A DNA stretch of 64,000 nucleotides from Mactra quadrangularis (GCA_025267735.1 CM046295.1:11233167-11297166); one strand, 5' to 3'; shown: positions 33,191-45,090, counted from the first letter of the stretch. Made by a program: numbers and translations. The notes: generated from the letters alone by a model not told the origin.

Positions 33191-33599
33191 TGCAGCCTTA
33201 TGTTTCGTTTTCATCATAAGGTTTTCTCTATGAGCAATATTCACTCATATTTATATATCGCATGTGCATGCATTTTTATTGTATTTATCCGTAACTGTGT
33301 TAATATATTTGTGTGTTTATATCTATACTGTATATATGTTATAAATGCTCTTCAAAAATGAAGGAAATAAATAAATAGTTATTCATCCCCTAGCTGAACT
33401 GGAGGGATTGTACGCAAGTGTGCAGGTATATGTCAGAATCATCTCCATCCCAATGTGAGATCCACGAGAACGCAATGCCAACCGGTTCTCAACAGATATG
33501 GTGGTCACATTCGCTATAAGAGAGAGAATCGTAGACACTTTTAATCGAATGCCATTATCATTTAATAGCATTCACTTATTCACGCAGATCGCAACCCTC

Positions 33600-34850
33600 G
33601 ATTTGTTACTTTGACTTTTCTCACGCTGTGATGTTTTTGTTATTATTTTTTAAATCTTTTGTGCTATTAAATGAAATAAACATAATGTTGTTCAGTCTTC
33701 ATACTATACATGTATTTGTTGAAAATTTGTCTTAAATCGGACAAGCATTTACATGTACATGTATGTAGATATGAGCCCAAGTATACATGTAAGTTTTATA
33801 AGTTTTGTTAAGTGTATCATCATAATGCAAACTGTAACATAAAAAATACTTATAGACTGGTTTAAAAGAGGCAAAAAATAGTGAATCTGGAACTCAAAAT
33901 GTGTTTTGTGTGCATTAACTTCAAATAAGATCTTTATTGTTTAACCCTGAACTGGTCTATCGCGCATTTTTATGCGTCTGGGTCCCCCTACAAAATGGAT
34001 GTTAAAGCCTTGACATTGATGTTGTTTTATACTAGATCTAGAAAATTTTCACTTTATGAAGGTTGTTCCCAAAATGTCCTTTTTTCGTTCGCCTCCCTCA
34101 TTAAAAGGTGTCTCAGAGGGGTTACAAAGGGAGGTTGTCTCCCCCTTTATTGCTGTGTTTTGAAGGGGAAACAACGCCCCTCATCCAAAGAAATATCGGG
34201 GTCGTTGAGTGCAAAGAATTGGCGCAAAATGCTGATAAAAACATGTTTTCAGTCTCAAAAAAGAACAGACACTTTACACCGCAATTTTGGAAAATATTAC
34301 TGAATGAAATGCACAGTTGGGGTTGAAAAAGAGCGAAAGTAGCATTTTGCCCTTGTTTGCTTCGCCCCAGTGTTGCTATTGTACCTGTAAGGCAGTTACC
34401 AAGGAAATAACTATCCAAAATCATCAAATATCTAGTTTTATTACAAATGTATGATTTTTGCAATTTTTGCTCACGTTTGTAAAGATATTTTGTCTGCTGA
34501 AATAACTTTATGTATGTTTAAAAACATTTTATAGATTTTACCTTATATGGCTCGTTTTTTTGGAATTTCTGTTAAAATTTGTTTTTCTTACACATCATCA
34601 TTTAGAGTTCTAATTTCTGTTTTTCTGCTTCTACAGACTCCCTTTTGTAGTATGCTACCTGTTTTCCATACATAACATATAAGGCCCAGAAAGACATTAA
34701 GCTGAAAAGATCTAAAGGTTGTTTTGTCCAATGAAAACACTTTATATACGTGAACAAAAACTCTTAACAGATTTAATTTTAAAGCGGTCGTTTTTTGCAA
34801 TTTCAGTTGAAATTTATACAGAGTTTTTTTATACATATTCATTAGTTTCT
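33600..34850. other. No gene seen
   Basis: Several short overlapping open frames at 33995-34463 lack domains, and frames on both strands compete. No support for a real gene. Confidence 0.45.
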
Positions 34851-34853
34851 AAT

Positions 34854-35291
34854 AGGGCTGTGGATCGTTGAGCTAGTGGCGATCCGTTCCAAACCACGAT
34901 TCGTGTGTAGCGATTCACGAATCGAACCACGAATCACTTGTAAATGGAGAAGCATACAGAATTCGTGGGTAAAGTGACTTGGAAACTTGGATTACTTGGA
35001 AATTCATGTACTCAAAACATGTCTATTACTAGGCGTTGTATGGGCATTTTCAGTGATAACATTTTTGTATCAATCGAAATTTTGACACAATCAAGATATC
35101 GGTTCTAACAATAATTCTTACGTTTTCATTAAAAGTGCGACTCGTTTTCAGGGGTAATTAGGCTGAAAATGTTCTTTCATTAAAAAAAAATAGACTCGCG
35201 ATCCGACGTTTTAGGGCGTGACGAATATTCGTACTCGATTTTCTGGTCGGGATCGCGAATATCCGAGTACTCGGATACTCGCCGCGGCCCT
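34854..35291. mobile_element. AGGGCTG-TIR element, copy 2
   Basis: The ends AGGGCTGTGGATCG and CCGCGGCCCT enclose GGCGATCCG, CGATTCACGAATCG, GACGAATATTCGTACTCGAT and CCGAGTACTCGG, inverted relative to the copy at 30157. Confidence 0.75.
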
Positions 35292-36882
35292 AGTATTAAC
35301 TAGAATTGCTCTTTCGCCTAGAGCTTATGTATATCCAAGATTAATGTATGCGAACATGTATGCGGCTTTTTTACAAAATAAGTTGCTTAAATCTAAGTGG
35401 AAACCTATATCAACACAATCATGTACGAACGAAGACGGCTTTAAAATTTTTGATAGCCTACGATTCTTACATATACTTCAAAATCCAATATTCATTAACT
35501 AGAAATGGTCTAGACACGTGCCGTAAGATGAGTAAAACAAGACTATTCCCCTCTCTCAAGTCTTACAGCCATGTAGGATGGTCTGGGTTGGAGGTCTCTA
35601 TAATACCGGAGATTAGACTCAAGACTCATTGCAATCTGATTAAAACCCGATCTAAAATTTTACCGCTCGCATACTCGCTAATTTAGATCTGGCCTTTTCC
35701 AAACGAAGGTCACGTTCAGGTGACCTTTTCTCATCATAATATTCATGACGAAATTGTTATGATACGTAACTTGTTTACATCGTCTACGTCACACAATTTG
35801 AAATGAGCCACACAATCGCAGACTGTGAAAAATACCGCTGTTAAATTAGCATGCAAACCTCGGTCTAAAAATAGAAATTACGAAATCAAAATGTGATTAA
35901 TAGTGCTTTCGTCTAGATGAAAGCTACGCATTGATTGGTCGACACAAAGTTCATCTCGACGTGACCTTGCATTGACTAAGTAGAGATCCAGTACGACAAC
36001 GCTCTACAGGATCTCTGTTTACGGAGATTGGACTCATTGGGCCGCTTGCATAATTCAAGTTTTATCTAGTCTTGTGTAAGCCTTAGTCCGAGACTCTCTA
36101 GACTTGCGTTTATCTCTCAATTGTATAATTCCAGTTTAATTTTGGTTTAGCCAGCCAAACACTACTGATCTGTGCAGAGGATGGCAATCCTTAAGCTTTG
36201 TTATCCTGTAACAGTAAGTCTTCAGGTAGGATAAATTATAGTCTGTTTTCGTTTTCATTGCACCAAAAAATTACCACTTGTTCATGAGAATTTCGTGCTT
36301 GGGCGTTAATTTTGCACAAAATTCAAATCGATCAATAGTGTTATTATCAGATACATGCAAATAGAGACATTTTCAAATAAAAATATTGTTATTTATACTT
36401 GATTGGGTTTTCTTCTATCGTTGTCTTGAAAAGCGAGTGCAAAAAGCTGGTACATGTATTATACCAAGATCACCCGACTTTTTAACCTGTACTTGAATGA
36501 TATTTCTTGTATGTAATCCAAAATGTAATAAATGGATAAGTAAATTAATACATTGTACATGCACGATGTTTCATCAGTTTACTTGCTTATTCAGAAAGCC
36601 CTGGTACAGATATGTTTTAGATTCCTCAGGCGAATGCTCCGACTGAACTCTTTTTTGGGTGTTGACATGTTGTTATGTATTGAAACCGTCTAATTTTACA
36701 TTACAAATCATTGTGATGCTTTTTTATCTTATTAATAAATTGGTGAGTTAATATTGTATTGTACGTGTATGATGTTTCATCTGTTTACTTGCACATTAAG
36801 AAAGCTTTGTCATAGACAGGTTTAGATTCCTCAGACGAAGGCTCCAATCCAACTCATAGTTATGCTTTTTATACCCCCCGCT

Positions 36883-37128
36883 TCGAAGAAGAGGGGGTAT
36901 ACCGTTTTACCATTGTCCGTCCGTCCGTCCGTTACAAAATTTCCGTCGCAGTTTTCTCAGCAACTATAACATGCAGCAGCCTAATACTTTGCATATTGCT
37001 TCATCCCATAGTCCCAAGTGGTGTAAAGCGATTTCATGCTCCTTGCTCATCTACTTCCTGTTTGTCGCATATTTTTAGATTTTTGCGGGGGTATCACTAG
37101 TGAGCATTAGCTCACAGATTTAATTGTT
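36883..37128 (+). repeat. Dispersed repeat (CCCCGCTTCGAA..GGGGGTAT family), copy 1
   Basis: About 235 bp are nearly identical to 59556-59818. Shared blocks include TCCGTCCGTCCGTTACAAAA, TTTCCGTCGCAGTTTTCTCA, GCAGCAGCCTAATACTTTGC and GCGGGGGTATCACTAGTGAGC. The family is not identified, but the high identity suggests recent activity. Confidence 0.85.
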
Positions 37129-37949
37129 CAACCTTTAAAGAAGACAAATGCCCCTAATTACATAGGATATGGCAAAGATATGGCATAGATTCGTCTGTTG
37201 TACCAACTTTTTTATTGTGAACTTGTGTTGATTTTATTGGTTTATTTATTTTTCCGGTTTATCCATTTTCAGACAAAAACAGGCGTTTTTGTCACGAGTC
37301 AAGCTGATATTTTCATCCAAGATCAAATTTGTTTCGATGAGTTGTGACAGAAAAGAAATGCTTTGGTATTAATAAATGTTAATAGATGTGAATGGCATTC
37401 ATGTTTTATCATTAATGATGGATATAATAATCCTACATTTATGGGAGTGACTTATTTGCAGAATGATAATGGTTGTCAGTACTTCGTATTTTGTTACTAT
37501 TTTGGTTATCGGGGGATTTAGACCTATCCCAAGTTAAGCAATAACACTGTGTCGGTGTTTTGTTTATCGAGAAATCTCAGATCCGAGTCCCTAGAGCTTC
37601 AAGCAAGCAATCAGAATTTAATTTTAATTTTATTAATGGAAAATAACATAAAAATATTGATATGACCAGTCATCTCACTAAAACCTAAATAATTAGTTTG
37701 GGCCTAAATATTGATTTTTACCTTGTTAAACAGGCCTATGATGCATTTGAGTGACATACTTATTTATCTTTGGGTTCATTAGTTTCTTAAAACCAGTCTT
37801 TGTCTAGTAAAACAATTCGTCTGCAGGTTGAATCATGCTAAAGTTCACCAAAACTGTAAGATTCCATGTTATTCATTCCATCTTATCGTCTATAATTCCA
37901 TTTTAGTTCAGTTTTGAGGCCGCCATATTTAACGATGACGTCATATCGT

Positions 37950-38106
37950 CCCGTTTTTTGGACGATTCTGACGTCACAGAATCGTCCATCGGCCACCGTC
38001 CATTGGACGATCGTCCCGGCCACAGGACGATTGTCCAAATCGTCCACTTTATCCTTTATCGGCCACCCTGGGGTATAAAAACCCTGGCGTCCATCGTCCA
38101 GGGATT
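37950..38106. repeat. Cluster of GGACGAT/ATCGTCC inverted heptamers with CRE-like palindrome
   Basis: At least nine GGACGAT or ATCGTCC words lie within 160 bp in both orientations. One pair forms GACGATTCTG ACGTCA CAGAATCGTC. Confidence 0.75.
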
Positions 38107-39082
38107 AGTCTCCGCCAACAAGCATTGAGTACACATCCACGCTAATCTTCTTCAGAACTGCATTTTATTGAATATTTTAGATCAAATGGTTAGCTATTTA
38201 TCAACGTTATTACCAGTCTATGTCATGATTAAGAAATCCTTTTTGTAGAAATTATACCTGTATATGTTGGCTATATTGCTAGTTCTGTTGGTAAACTTGA
38301 AAACAACTAAAAATAAACTGAACTCGTTAAACAGAAATCCAGTTTCGTTTTAAACATATCCAGTTGGCGACACGATTTAATTCCTTCGTCAAGTTCGTGA
38401 CTGATCCGTAACAATATTTAATGATATATTAGCTAAAATTTCATCAGCTATGATTGTAGACTAGTACAATCTGCGTTAGTTCGAATCTTGTTAAGAAGCA
38501 ACTAATTTGTTTCTATGTACAAAAATCTTTATTGCTGTGTAGTGGAAAAGGAAGCAGGCTTGAAAGTAATTAATCTTGGGTGTTTCAATATGAAGGTTAT
38601 TTTCTTAGATAGTTGCGCATTATATTAAAATTTATCCTCTGCAAATATGAAGAAGAAGTAAAGATTTTATTTCTCAACAAAAGGGCAATAGGCCCGTGTG
38701 CATTTGAATGCATTTCATAAAATGTACAATCACGTGACAATGACAAAATACATATTTATGATCAACAAACATAATGCTTATATGCGAGCGCCATTTTTTA
38801 ACTTAGAACTGATATATTTTCTAAAACTCGGCTTTAAACTACCCCCATGGCAGGTTTAATTTTATGGTGTGTTGGACTAAATATAAACTCAGGTTTTGGC
38901 TAAACTGTATTTATGCAATCCATTCAGTTTTTTCCTTACTCTGCGACTAGTTAAACTATATTCATGCAATGGCTCGAGATTAAACTCTGGTTTAAACTCG
39001 AGATTATCTTTAAACTAGAATTATGCAATCGACCCATTATGTTTTACAAAATCTATCACAGTGTTGTAGCATTCAGCCTCCC

Positions 39083-39451
39083 CAGTATGGGGAATCACGT
39101 GACTTATATGGTTCCTAACACGGCAAAAATGACGACTAGATCAACAAGTTAAGATGAAAAAGACAATGTAAATGGCATTTATACGTAACCGTATTCTATC
39201 AGACCTAGTGCAGTCTAAGCAGCACAAAATTCTCTTTCTAGCGGTAGTTCTCCCAACCCCACAACGTTTCTAGTTTTATTGATTACCTCGAGGTTCTTAA
39301 CGAGTCGAGAGATTTTTGGAAATTCGAGGTAATGTAGAAATTTAGAACCGTATAAATGTCATTTACCTTGTCTTTTTCATCTTAACTTGTTTATCTGGTC
39401 GTCATTTTTGCCGTGTTAGGATCCATACAGGTCACGTGATTCCCCACACTG
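39083..39451. mobile_element. TIR element, CAGTATGGGGAATCACGTGAC ends
   Basis: Inverted arms of about 105 bp (TGGGGAATCACGTGAC, CCTAACACGGCAAAAATGAC, AAGTTAAGATGAAAAAGACA and their complements) are flanked by CTCCC at 39078-39082 and 39452-39456 (5-bp duplication). 369 bp, no ORF. Confidence 0.82.
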
Positions 39452-39490
39452 CTCCCATCTTACATATAAGTACCTACTAGACAAACAAGA

Positions 39491-39664
39491 CATATGCACC
39501 CACTTGCCCTCCGACAATTACATGTAAACTCTAATTACCACACAGACTCATTTTTCCCACAAAGTATCGCCCTATGGAACCGTTTCCCCCTGCAACATAC
39601 ATGTGTAGTTACCCTCCCTGACCTTGACAAATTCAAGCAGGTCGTGGTAAAGATCCAGTATTAG
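39491..39664 (+). pseudogene. LINE ORF2 C-terminal remnant
   Basis: The open frame gives RQLHVNSNYHTDSFFPQSIALWNRFP, then VVTLPDLDKFKQVVV and a TAG at 39662-39664. The SFFP..I.LWN.LP / L..FK pattern is the usual C-terminus of CR1/Jockey/L2-type ORF2 (the same pattern ends the LINE at 22639). Truncated immediately upstream. Confidence 0.7.
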
Positions 39665-40150
39665 TCAAGTACTCATGTTTTTTTTCTGTTCTTTTTTACT
39701 TTTACTGTTTACTGTTATTCACTAATTGTTCCTGCCAAAACTATTCGTCAGGCTCTTTTAACTTTTTCTTTATTTATCTCTAGATGTATGCAGTGTCTTT
39801 GGTGGATCGGTACCATGCCAGCCGCTTTTGGTCGTATCAGTGCTCAATGGGCTATCTTAACTTTGTTCAAGATTTCATTAAGTTTCTTTTCACATTCAAT
39901 ATGATCATATGGAACAAAACTTCGAGAATGTACAATACATTTCACTTTGTAAACACGTGTCATTTTAAATTAACAAGGTGTTCAATGAGTTTGATTGACC
40001 ACGAACTATAGCCCCCCCCCCAATCCACACACAATAGTATTGTCAAAAATATTGACTCAATGATATTGAATGATTATTTGTTGCAACCTACTGTACAAAA
40101 TAATTGATAAATATTTAGTTCATTTAAGCTTTGGGTGCCAAAGTGAAAGC

Positions 40151-40348
40151 ATGGATCCTAGTGTTATTATCGGCATTGCACTAGCATTGGATAAAGGAAA
40201 ACTAAAACGGAGGAAATTTTTGACTAAACGGTGGTTTCAGCTAGAGCAGCGGTTTGGTCATGTAGAGCTGTTGGAGAGCTGTGTAATTACACGTCTGGAT
40301 ATCGCTCCCTATAATTTGCTTAAAGAGTATCATAGGCAGCCTTGTTGA
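40151..40348 (+). pseudogene. Possible fragment of a transposase-like ORF (unidentified)
   Basis: The frame from ATG at 40151 gives MDPSVIIGIALALDKGKLKR, then RKFLTKRWFQLEQRFGHVELL. The basic RRK..KRWF..R..FGH pattern recalls the N-terminus of PIF/Harbinger transposases. It is broken by the TIR element that starts at 40343. Across the 6-bp duplication the frame would continue PPFSQTPHSAYVTL and then stop (42886-42930). Identification is weak. Confidence 0.35.
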
Positions 40349-41332
40349 TCCTCATTTTTCACAACCCGTGTTTTTCACAACTTGTGAAAAACGCGTCCGC
40401 AATTTTCACAACTTGTGAAAAACACGTAAGTAATTTTCACAAGTTGTGAAAATTGCGTACGCGTTTTTCACAAATGAGCAATGTGAAAATTACGTTAGAA
40501 TTTTTGCGATTTTTAGTCCTAACGCAATTTTCACAACATGGGTCAATATCATATATATCTTAAAGTATATGATAACCAAAATTAATGATTTTTTTAAATT
40601 TTTTATTTATATGGTTAACGTCGCAACATGGACGCAAGATGTCGTAACCACCCTAAGGTCTTCAACAAGCCAGTATTGTGCCTTATTTAACCACCTTTAC
40701 GAACAAGCAACCACTTTAGCACATTGAGAAGCCATCTTAAGGTACATAGTAAGCACACATGTCCCATAGTACTATATTAAAGTCCGTATTAACAAGTTCC
40801 GCATTCAAAGCAACCGCCTCAGTTTCATTGGCTATAGGAATTACTCTAATGCTTCTAACAAACACTTAGGTCCTATCATCCTACGTTACGTTTCCTAGCA
40901 ACAGCACGAATATCCATGGTAACATTTATGCCCTTAGCAACTTCTATCGAGCCATAGTCGTTTAAGTGGAGGAGAGGGATTCAAACTGGCGACTCTTGAT
41001 GCATGAAGTATGAAGCACATAACCCATTATCCGCCCTGACACTAATATTTATTTATTATGCACTATGGCAACATGAGGATTCTACGGTATTTCATATTTT
41101 GGTAAGATATACCGTTCAATGGTAAGAAAAGGTTTACATGTTGGGAAGATGCATGCATATTAAACTTTAAATAAATATGATTATAGCTTATATAATTGAT
41201 ATATGGAATTAAAGGTCATTGTATTTTTATTTGTGCAAACATTTGTCAATTGTGAGTTATATTTTGTGAATTGTAACACAGTAGTTAATTTCAGAGGTAC
41301 AGATTTCATTGTCAGATTTTTTTATCGTCGCT

Positions 41333-41431
41333 CAATACTGGAATTAAAAATGTTGTATGAATAGTAACATAATTGCTGTGAAAGTGTGCCGATAAAACCT
41401 CGAGGCAGGCAATACATTCCAGTATTGAGCA
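41333..41431. repeat. Small inverted-repeat unit inside the palindrome-rich element
   Basis: GCTCAATACTGGAAT near 41331 and ATTCCAGTATTGAGC at 41417-41431 form a 15-bp inverted pair about 100 bp apart. Confidence 0.65.
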
Positions 41432-41570
41432 AGTTTGCCATGTTGAACCTCGTTTTTCACAAACGTTTTCTTCACAGGTTGTGAAAAACGCGTTCTGTGA
41501 AAAATGAGGTTCAATGTTGAACCGCATTTTTCACAACAAGTAAAAATTACGCTCGTGGTTTTTTCAATGT

Positions 41571-41961
41571 TTTGTTACAACCAGTTTTGTAAAAAAAAAC
41601 CTAATTGTAATAATAATTTATTATGAACGGGTTGGTATGTACAACCACTTTGGTAATAACTCGTTTTGCAATAAAATATGACTATTTGTTTTTCTGCCAA
41701 AATCTTCAAATTAACATGTAAATGTTAGTAATTTGTCTATTTGAACATTTTATGTTTGCTTGTTAAACATTATTTTCTTTCTTTACCAATAACTTAAAGT
41801 ATCTAACTATATCTTACAATAACATTAATACAACTAGACACTTTATTACATTTCGGGATTTTATTACAAAATAGGTTTGTATGCTCAATTACTTTTGTAA
41901 TAACCCGTTTTGTAATACTTATTACAACTCGGGTTTTTATTACAAAATGGGTTGTAACAAA
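41571..41961. mobile_element. Nested TIR element, TTTGTTACAACC ends
   Basis: TTTGTTACAACC (41571) and GGTTGTAACAAA (41950-41961) are perfect inverted ends. Inside are repeated TTTTGTAATAA / TTATTACAAAA words, a design parallel to the host element but with a TTACAA instead of a TCACAA word. Confidence 0.75.
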
Positions 41962-42885
41962 CGTTACAAACGTTACTCATTTTTTCACAAAATTTGTCTT
42001 TTTACCGGTTGTGAAAAACTCGTTTTGTGAAAAATGAGGTTTTACGTTGAACCTCATTTTTCACAAAACAAATGTAATGAAATATATGAAAATTAAACTA
42101 ATTTTCTCGTCTGAAACCGCTAAGCCTAGAGCTTTGGTATTTAATCAAAAGCATAGTTTAATGTTCCTCTTTTTTAAAAGTTTGCTAAAATTATGCCACT
42201 TTCACATGTGAATCAGTTGGTGACATATAGACCCACTGGGTCGGGTGTTTATCTGTATAGTGCGTACATGTACAAAAAAAAACACTGTTTACAATAACAA
42301 TACAATGAACTAACCCGCGACGAGGGATGCCCTGGATGACTTTAAAATACACAATTGTGATATGTTTTACTTGTGTCTTAGTTGTTGGTGTAATGGAAAG
42401 CGTTCTACCATAACAAGCATGATTAACCAAGTGGTGGTGGTTTATCTACCATACTAATTTTGTTAAAATGAATTACACAAGTTATATTTTCAATAGTGCC
42501 TACCCCTGAAATGAATTGTCTCATTTTTAATGTTTACCAAAACACGTTTTGTTTTTTTGTACGCACTATAAATACTCTTCATGTTGTTTTCATGTTTGTA
42601 ATATTGCCATAACACATGTCACGAAAATAAATAATTAACTTACGTACTTACTTACTTACAGCTGGCAACTAAAAATTTACATGTGTGAAAAATGCGTTAG
42701 TACCAAAAATCTCAAATTTTTCAAACACTTTTTTCGTCACATTTGAAGTTGTGAAAAATGCGTTTCTATTAGCATATGAAATTTGTATGCTAACGTGTTT
42801 TTCACACTAGTTGTGAAAAATGCGTACGCGTTTTTCACAAGTTGTGAAAAACACGGGTTGTGAAAAATGAGGTTCAACACAGCCT

Positions 42886-43610
42886 CCTTTTTCCCAAACT
42901 CCTCACAGTGCTTACGTCACGCTTTAGGGAAATAACCGCAGCGGGGAGTTTGCCTTTTTCCCGCAATAACTATAGTGATCGCTTGTAATGTTCCACAGTG
43001 TAGGAAACTCTCTACTTATACGCCAGTTTATTCCAAAACCAATTTTCTGTCTTCGTCTTTTCTTGTGTTTGCCATGTTGATACCTCAAAGATTTCGACCA
43101 GAATGAATATTGACGTTAATTTTATTGATGGGCGAAAAGTACAGGTCGTATTCTAGGTCATGCGTGCTTTTGTACTTTAAACAATGGACTTGCCCACTAA
43201 ATAGGTGAATAAGCTAATGCATGAACAACAGTTTACTGATTTAAACAGACTATCTTATATGTAACATAAATTTTGAATAGTGTGTATGCACATTGTAAAT
43301 TTTATATAATGATATGTCTGTAAAAAGTGTAAAATAAGTAAACTATAAAATTGTAAAAATATTTCATCCCTAAATATTGGTGTGTAATGAAACTGGCTAT
43401 GTTTATATACGCAATGTTTACGTGGACGACCTGTAGGCCTACTCATCAATGATGTAGTCAATACATCAATAATAATTATTATTTTAGCTCTCAAATGTTT
43501 ATCAGTATATTGATGGGACCTTAAAAATCACCCACTAAGGTTCAATATTATGGTCAATATTCAGTTTTGTCCATATCATCGACAATAATAATGTGTGCGG
43601 ATGGGTGGCT
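42886..43610. other. No gene seen
   Basis: AT-rich DNA between two mobile elements, without supported coding content. Confidence 0.4.
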
Positions 43611-43614
43611 TTAA

Positions 43615-44448
43615 AGACACAACTTATCATAAATTTTGACACATGTATTGCATGCTTTTTCGTGGCTAGATATGACGGTAGAATTTCAGTGTGTCACGTA
43701 GAAGGGATAAAATAATTAAGGCCCTGCGATGAGTGCATGAACCTAGTTCATATGTAGCGTTTATATAAATGGATCTTAGTATCGAGTAGCAAAAAATACA
43801 TGTCCCTAATTGTCTACATTTTTCGTTCTTTGACTTTAAGTGAAAATCTTGATACAACTGAAATGATCAAAGTCTGCAAACACAAACGTTGAGACATCGG
43901 ATACCGACACCCGAGTGACAGTAATAAGCTCTCATTATCTTTGAAAAGCCATATGTGACCCATACATGGACGATAAAAGGATATTTTGTACACTAAGGGA
44001 CTTGATAACAATACTTATAATGTGAAATTTTTGTTGAAATCCATTGACGAATGTTGATGGAATTGTGAATAGAAAAATATTTTCTCTTTTTATTACGTAT
44101 GTCTAATCGTTGACCAGCTACGAACAAAAATATCGTCTGCTCATTTAAATGTTGTCTGCTAAATTAATCTTTTATCCATTTAAAAAAAAAAATGGTGGAA
44201 ATATTGACTTAATGACAATCAGTTTGGAACCAGAAAACAATTTACTTACTCAATTTTGTCAGAGATATCCATTAATACAATACAAGAAACATTATCGAAA
44301 GCCAGGCATGGGCCTCAATTTATTTCACTAGCTAGCAAACACGAAAAAGTCATGAAACATGTAATACTTGAAATTTTCTCTATTATGATGTAACCACTAT
44401 AGGCTACTACAATTTTCTTTTGAAGTCCAAGATTTATAAGTTGTGTCT
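43615..44448. mobile_element. piggyBac-type MITE, AGACACAACTTAT ends, long copy
   Basis: TTAA (43611-43614) is followed by AGACACAACTTATCATAAA. The right end is ATAAGTTGTGTCT followed by TTAA (44449-44452). The 834-bp element shares its terminal 150-200 bp with the shorter copy at 58893-59234. Confidence 0.85.
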
Positions 44449-44761
44449 TTAAAGGCATGATTTTCACCTTTTTTGCGGGAATGGGCGGTGCTCAATGTGT
44501 AGTTGGCGTCATGCATGATGTCAATATGTGAGTTTGATGTGTAACGGACTAGCTGGAATTGCATATTAATCGCAGTTAGTGTTCAGCTTTATTCGGTGAA
44601 GGATTACAATAACGCTCGGATATGCGTTATATTATATTCAATAGCTAAAATTAATAGTTAAATTTAATATTTTGTGAGTGATCTAGAAAGACTTAAACGT
44701 GTTTTTGTTTGCAATAGATAAATTTCGATTTGTAAGTTTAACAAAATTAAAAAAAAAAAAA

Positions 44762-44836
44762 GACTGAGGCGGGGTTCGAACCGACGGTATGCTCATCTTA
44801 TAGTGGAAGATGTCACTAAGCCACTGCGCCACAGAG
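44762..44836 (-). tRNA. tRNA-like sequence with T-run terminator (probable pseudogene or SINE head)
   Basis: The - strand contains TGGCGCAGTGGCTTAG (A box/D arm), a 5-6 bp stem ATCTT/AAGAT with a 7-nt loop, B box GGTTCGAACCC, then 13 T directly after. Acceptor and T stems pair poorly and the loop lacks U33, so a functional tRNA is unlikely. The adjacent T-run is what Pol III needs to stop. Confidence 0.45.
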
Positions 44837-45062
44837 AAATTTCTTATTTTGGGAGTGTTTTATCATTATTAAAGTTAAAACGTCTTCTTGCGCTAGTTAT
44901 TTTCATATTTTAACTTTTCATTTCAACTAATTCTTCTTACTTGTTTTTTATTCAGACATGAATACGCTTGTGTATTTGAATGTAATTTGTGATGGAAGTA
45001 TATACAAATAATTCTAAGCCGCAACCATACTTGGTTTTGGTTGGCCGACGGATACTGACGAG

Positions 45063-45090
45063 TGACGTCATATTCAAACGGGGTATATAA
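45063..45090 (+). promoter_or_regulatory. CRE plus TATA-box promoter of the repeat-protein gene
   Basis: A perfect CRE, TGACGTCA (45063-45070), lies 14 bp before TATATAA (45084-45090). Start of transcription would be expected near 45115. About 100 bases of leader without any ATG then reach the first ATG at 45216. Confidence 0.65.

Larger units (their letters stand above)
36047..39046. mobile_element. Possible ~3-kb TIR element with GCATAATTC.AGTTTA subterminal repeats
   Basis: ATTGGGCCGCTTGCATAATTC at the left mirrors GAATTATGCAATCGACCCAT at the right. Several further GCATAAATACAGTTTA-like or GCATGAATATAGTTTA-like words, all pointing inward, occur near the right end (38905-39030), and TATAATTCCAGTTTAATTTTGG near the left. 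No transposase. The nested repeat at 36883-37112 is separate. Confidence 0.5.
40343..42879. mobile_element. Palindrome-rich TIR element built of TTTTTCACAA/TTGTGAAAAA words
   Basis: The ends TGTTGATCCTCATTTTTCAC and GTGAAAAATGAGGTTCAACA are inverted and flanked by a 6-bp duplication CAGCCT (40337-40342 and 42880-42885). About 200 bp at each end is a chain of TTTTTCACAA and TTGTGAAAAA palindromes separated by ACGCG/ACGCA words. Internal end-to-end junctions (GAGGTTCAA|TGTTGAACC at 41513/41514, and near 42047) show nested or concatenated units. No ORF of note. Confidence 0.85.

Noticed and set aside
33995..34463. Three overlapping frames of 72-113 codons on both strands
   Set aside because: They conflict with each other, show no conserved motif and have no splice or promoter context.
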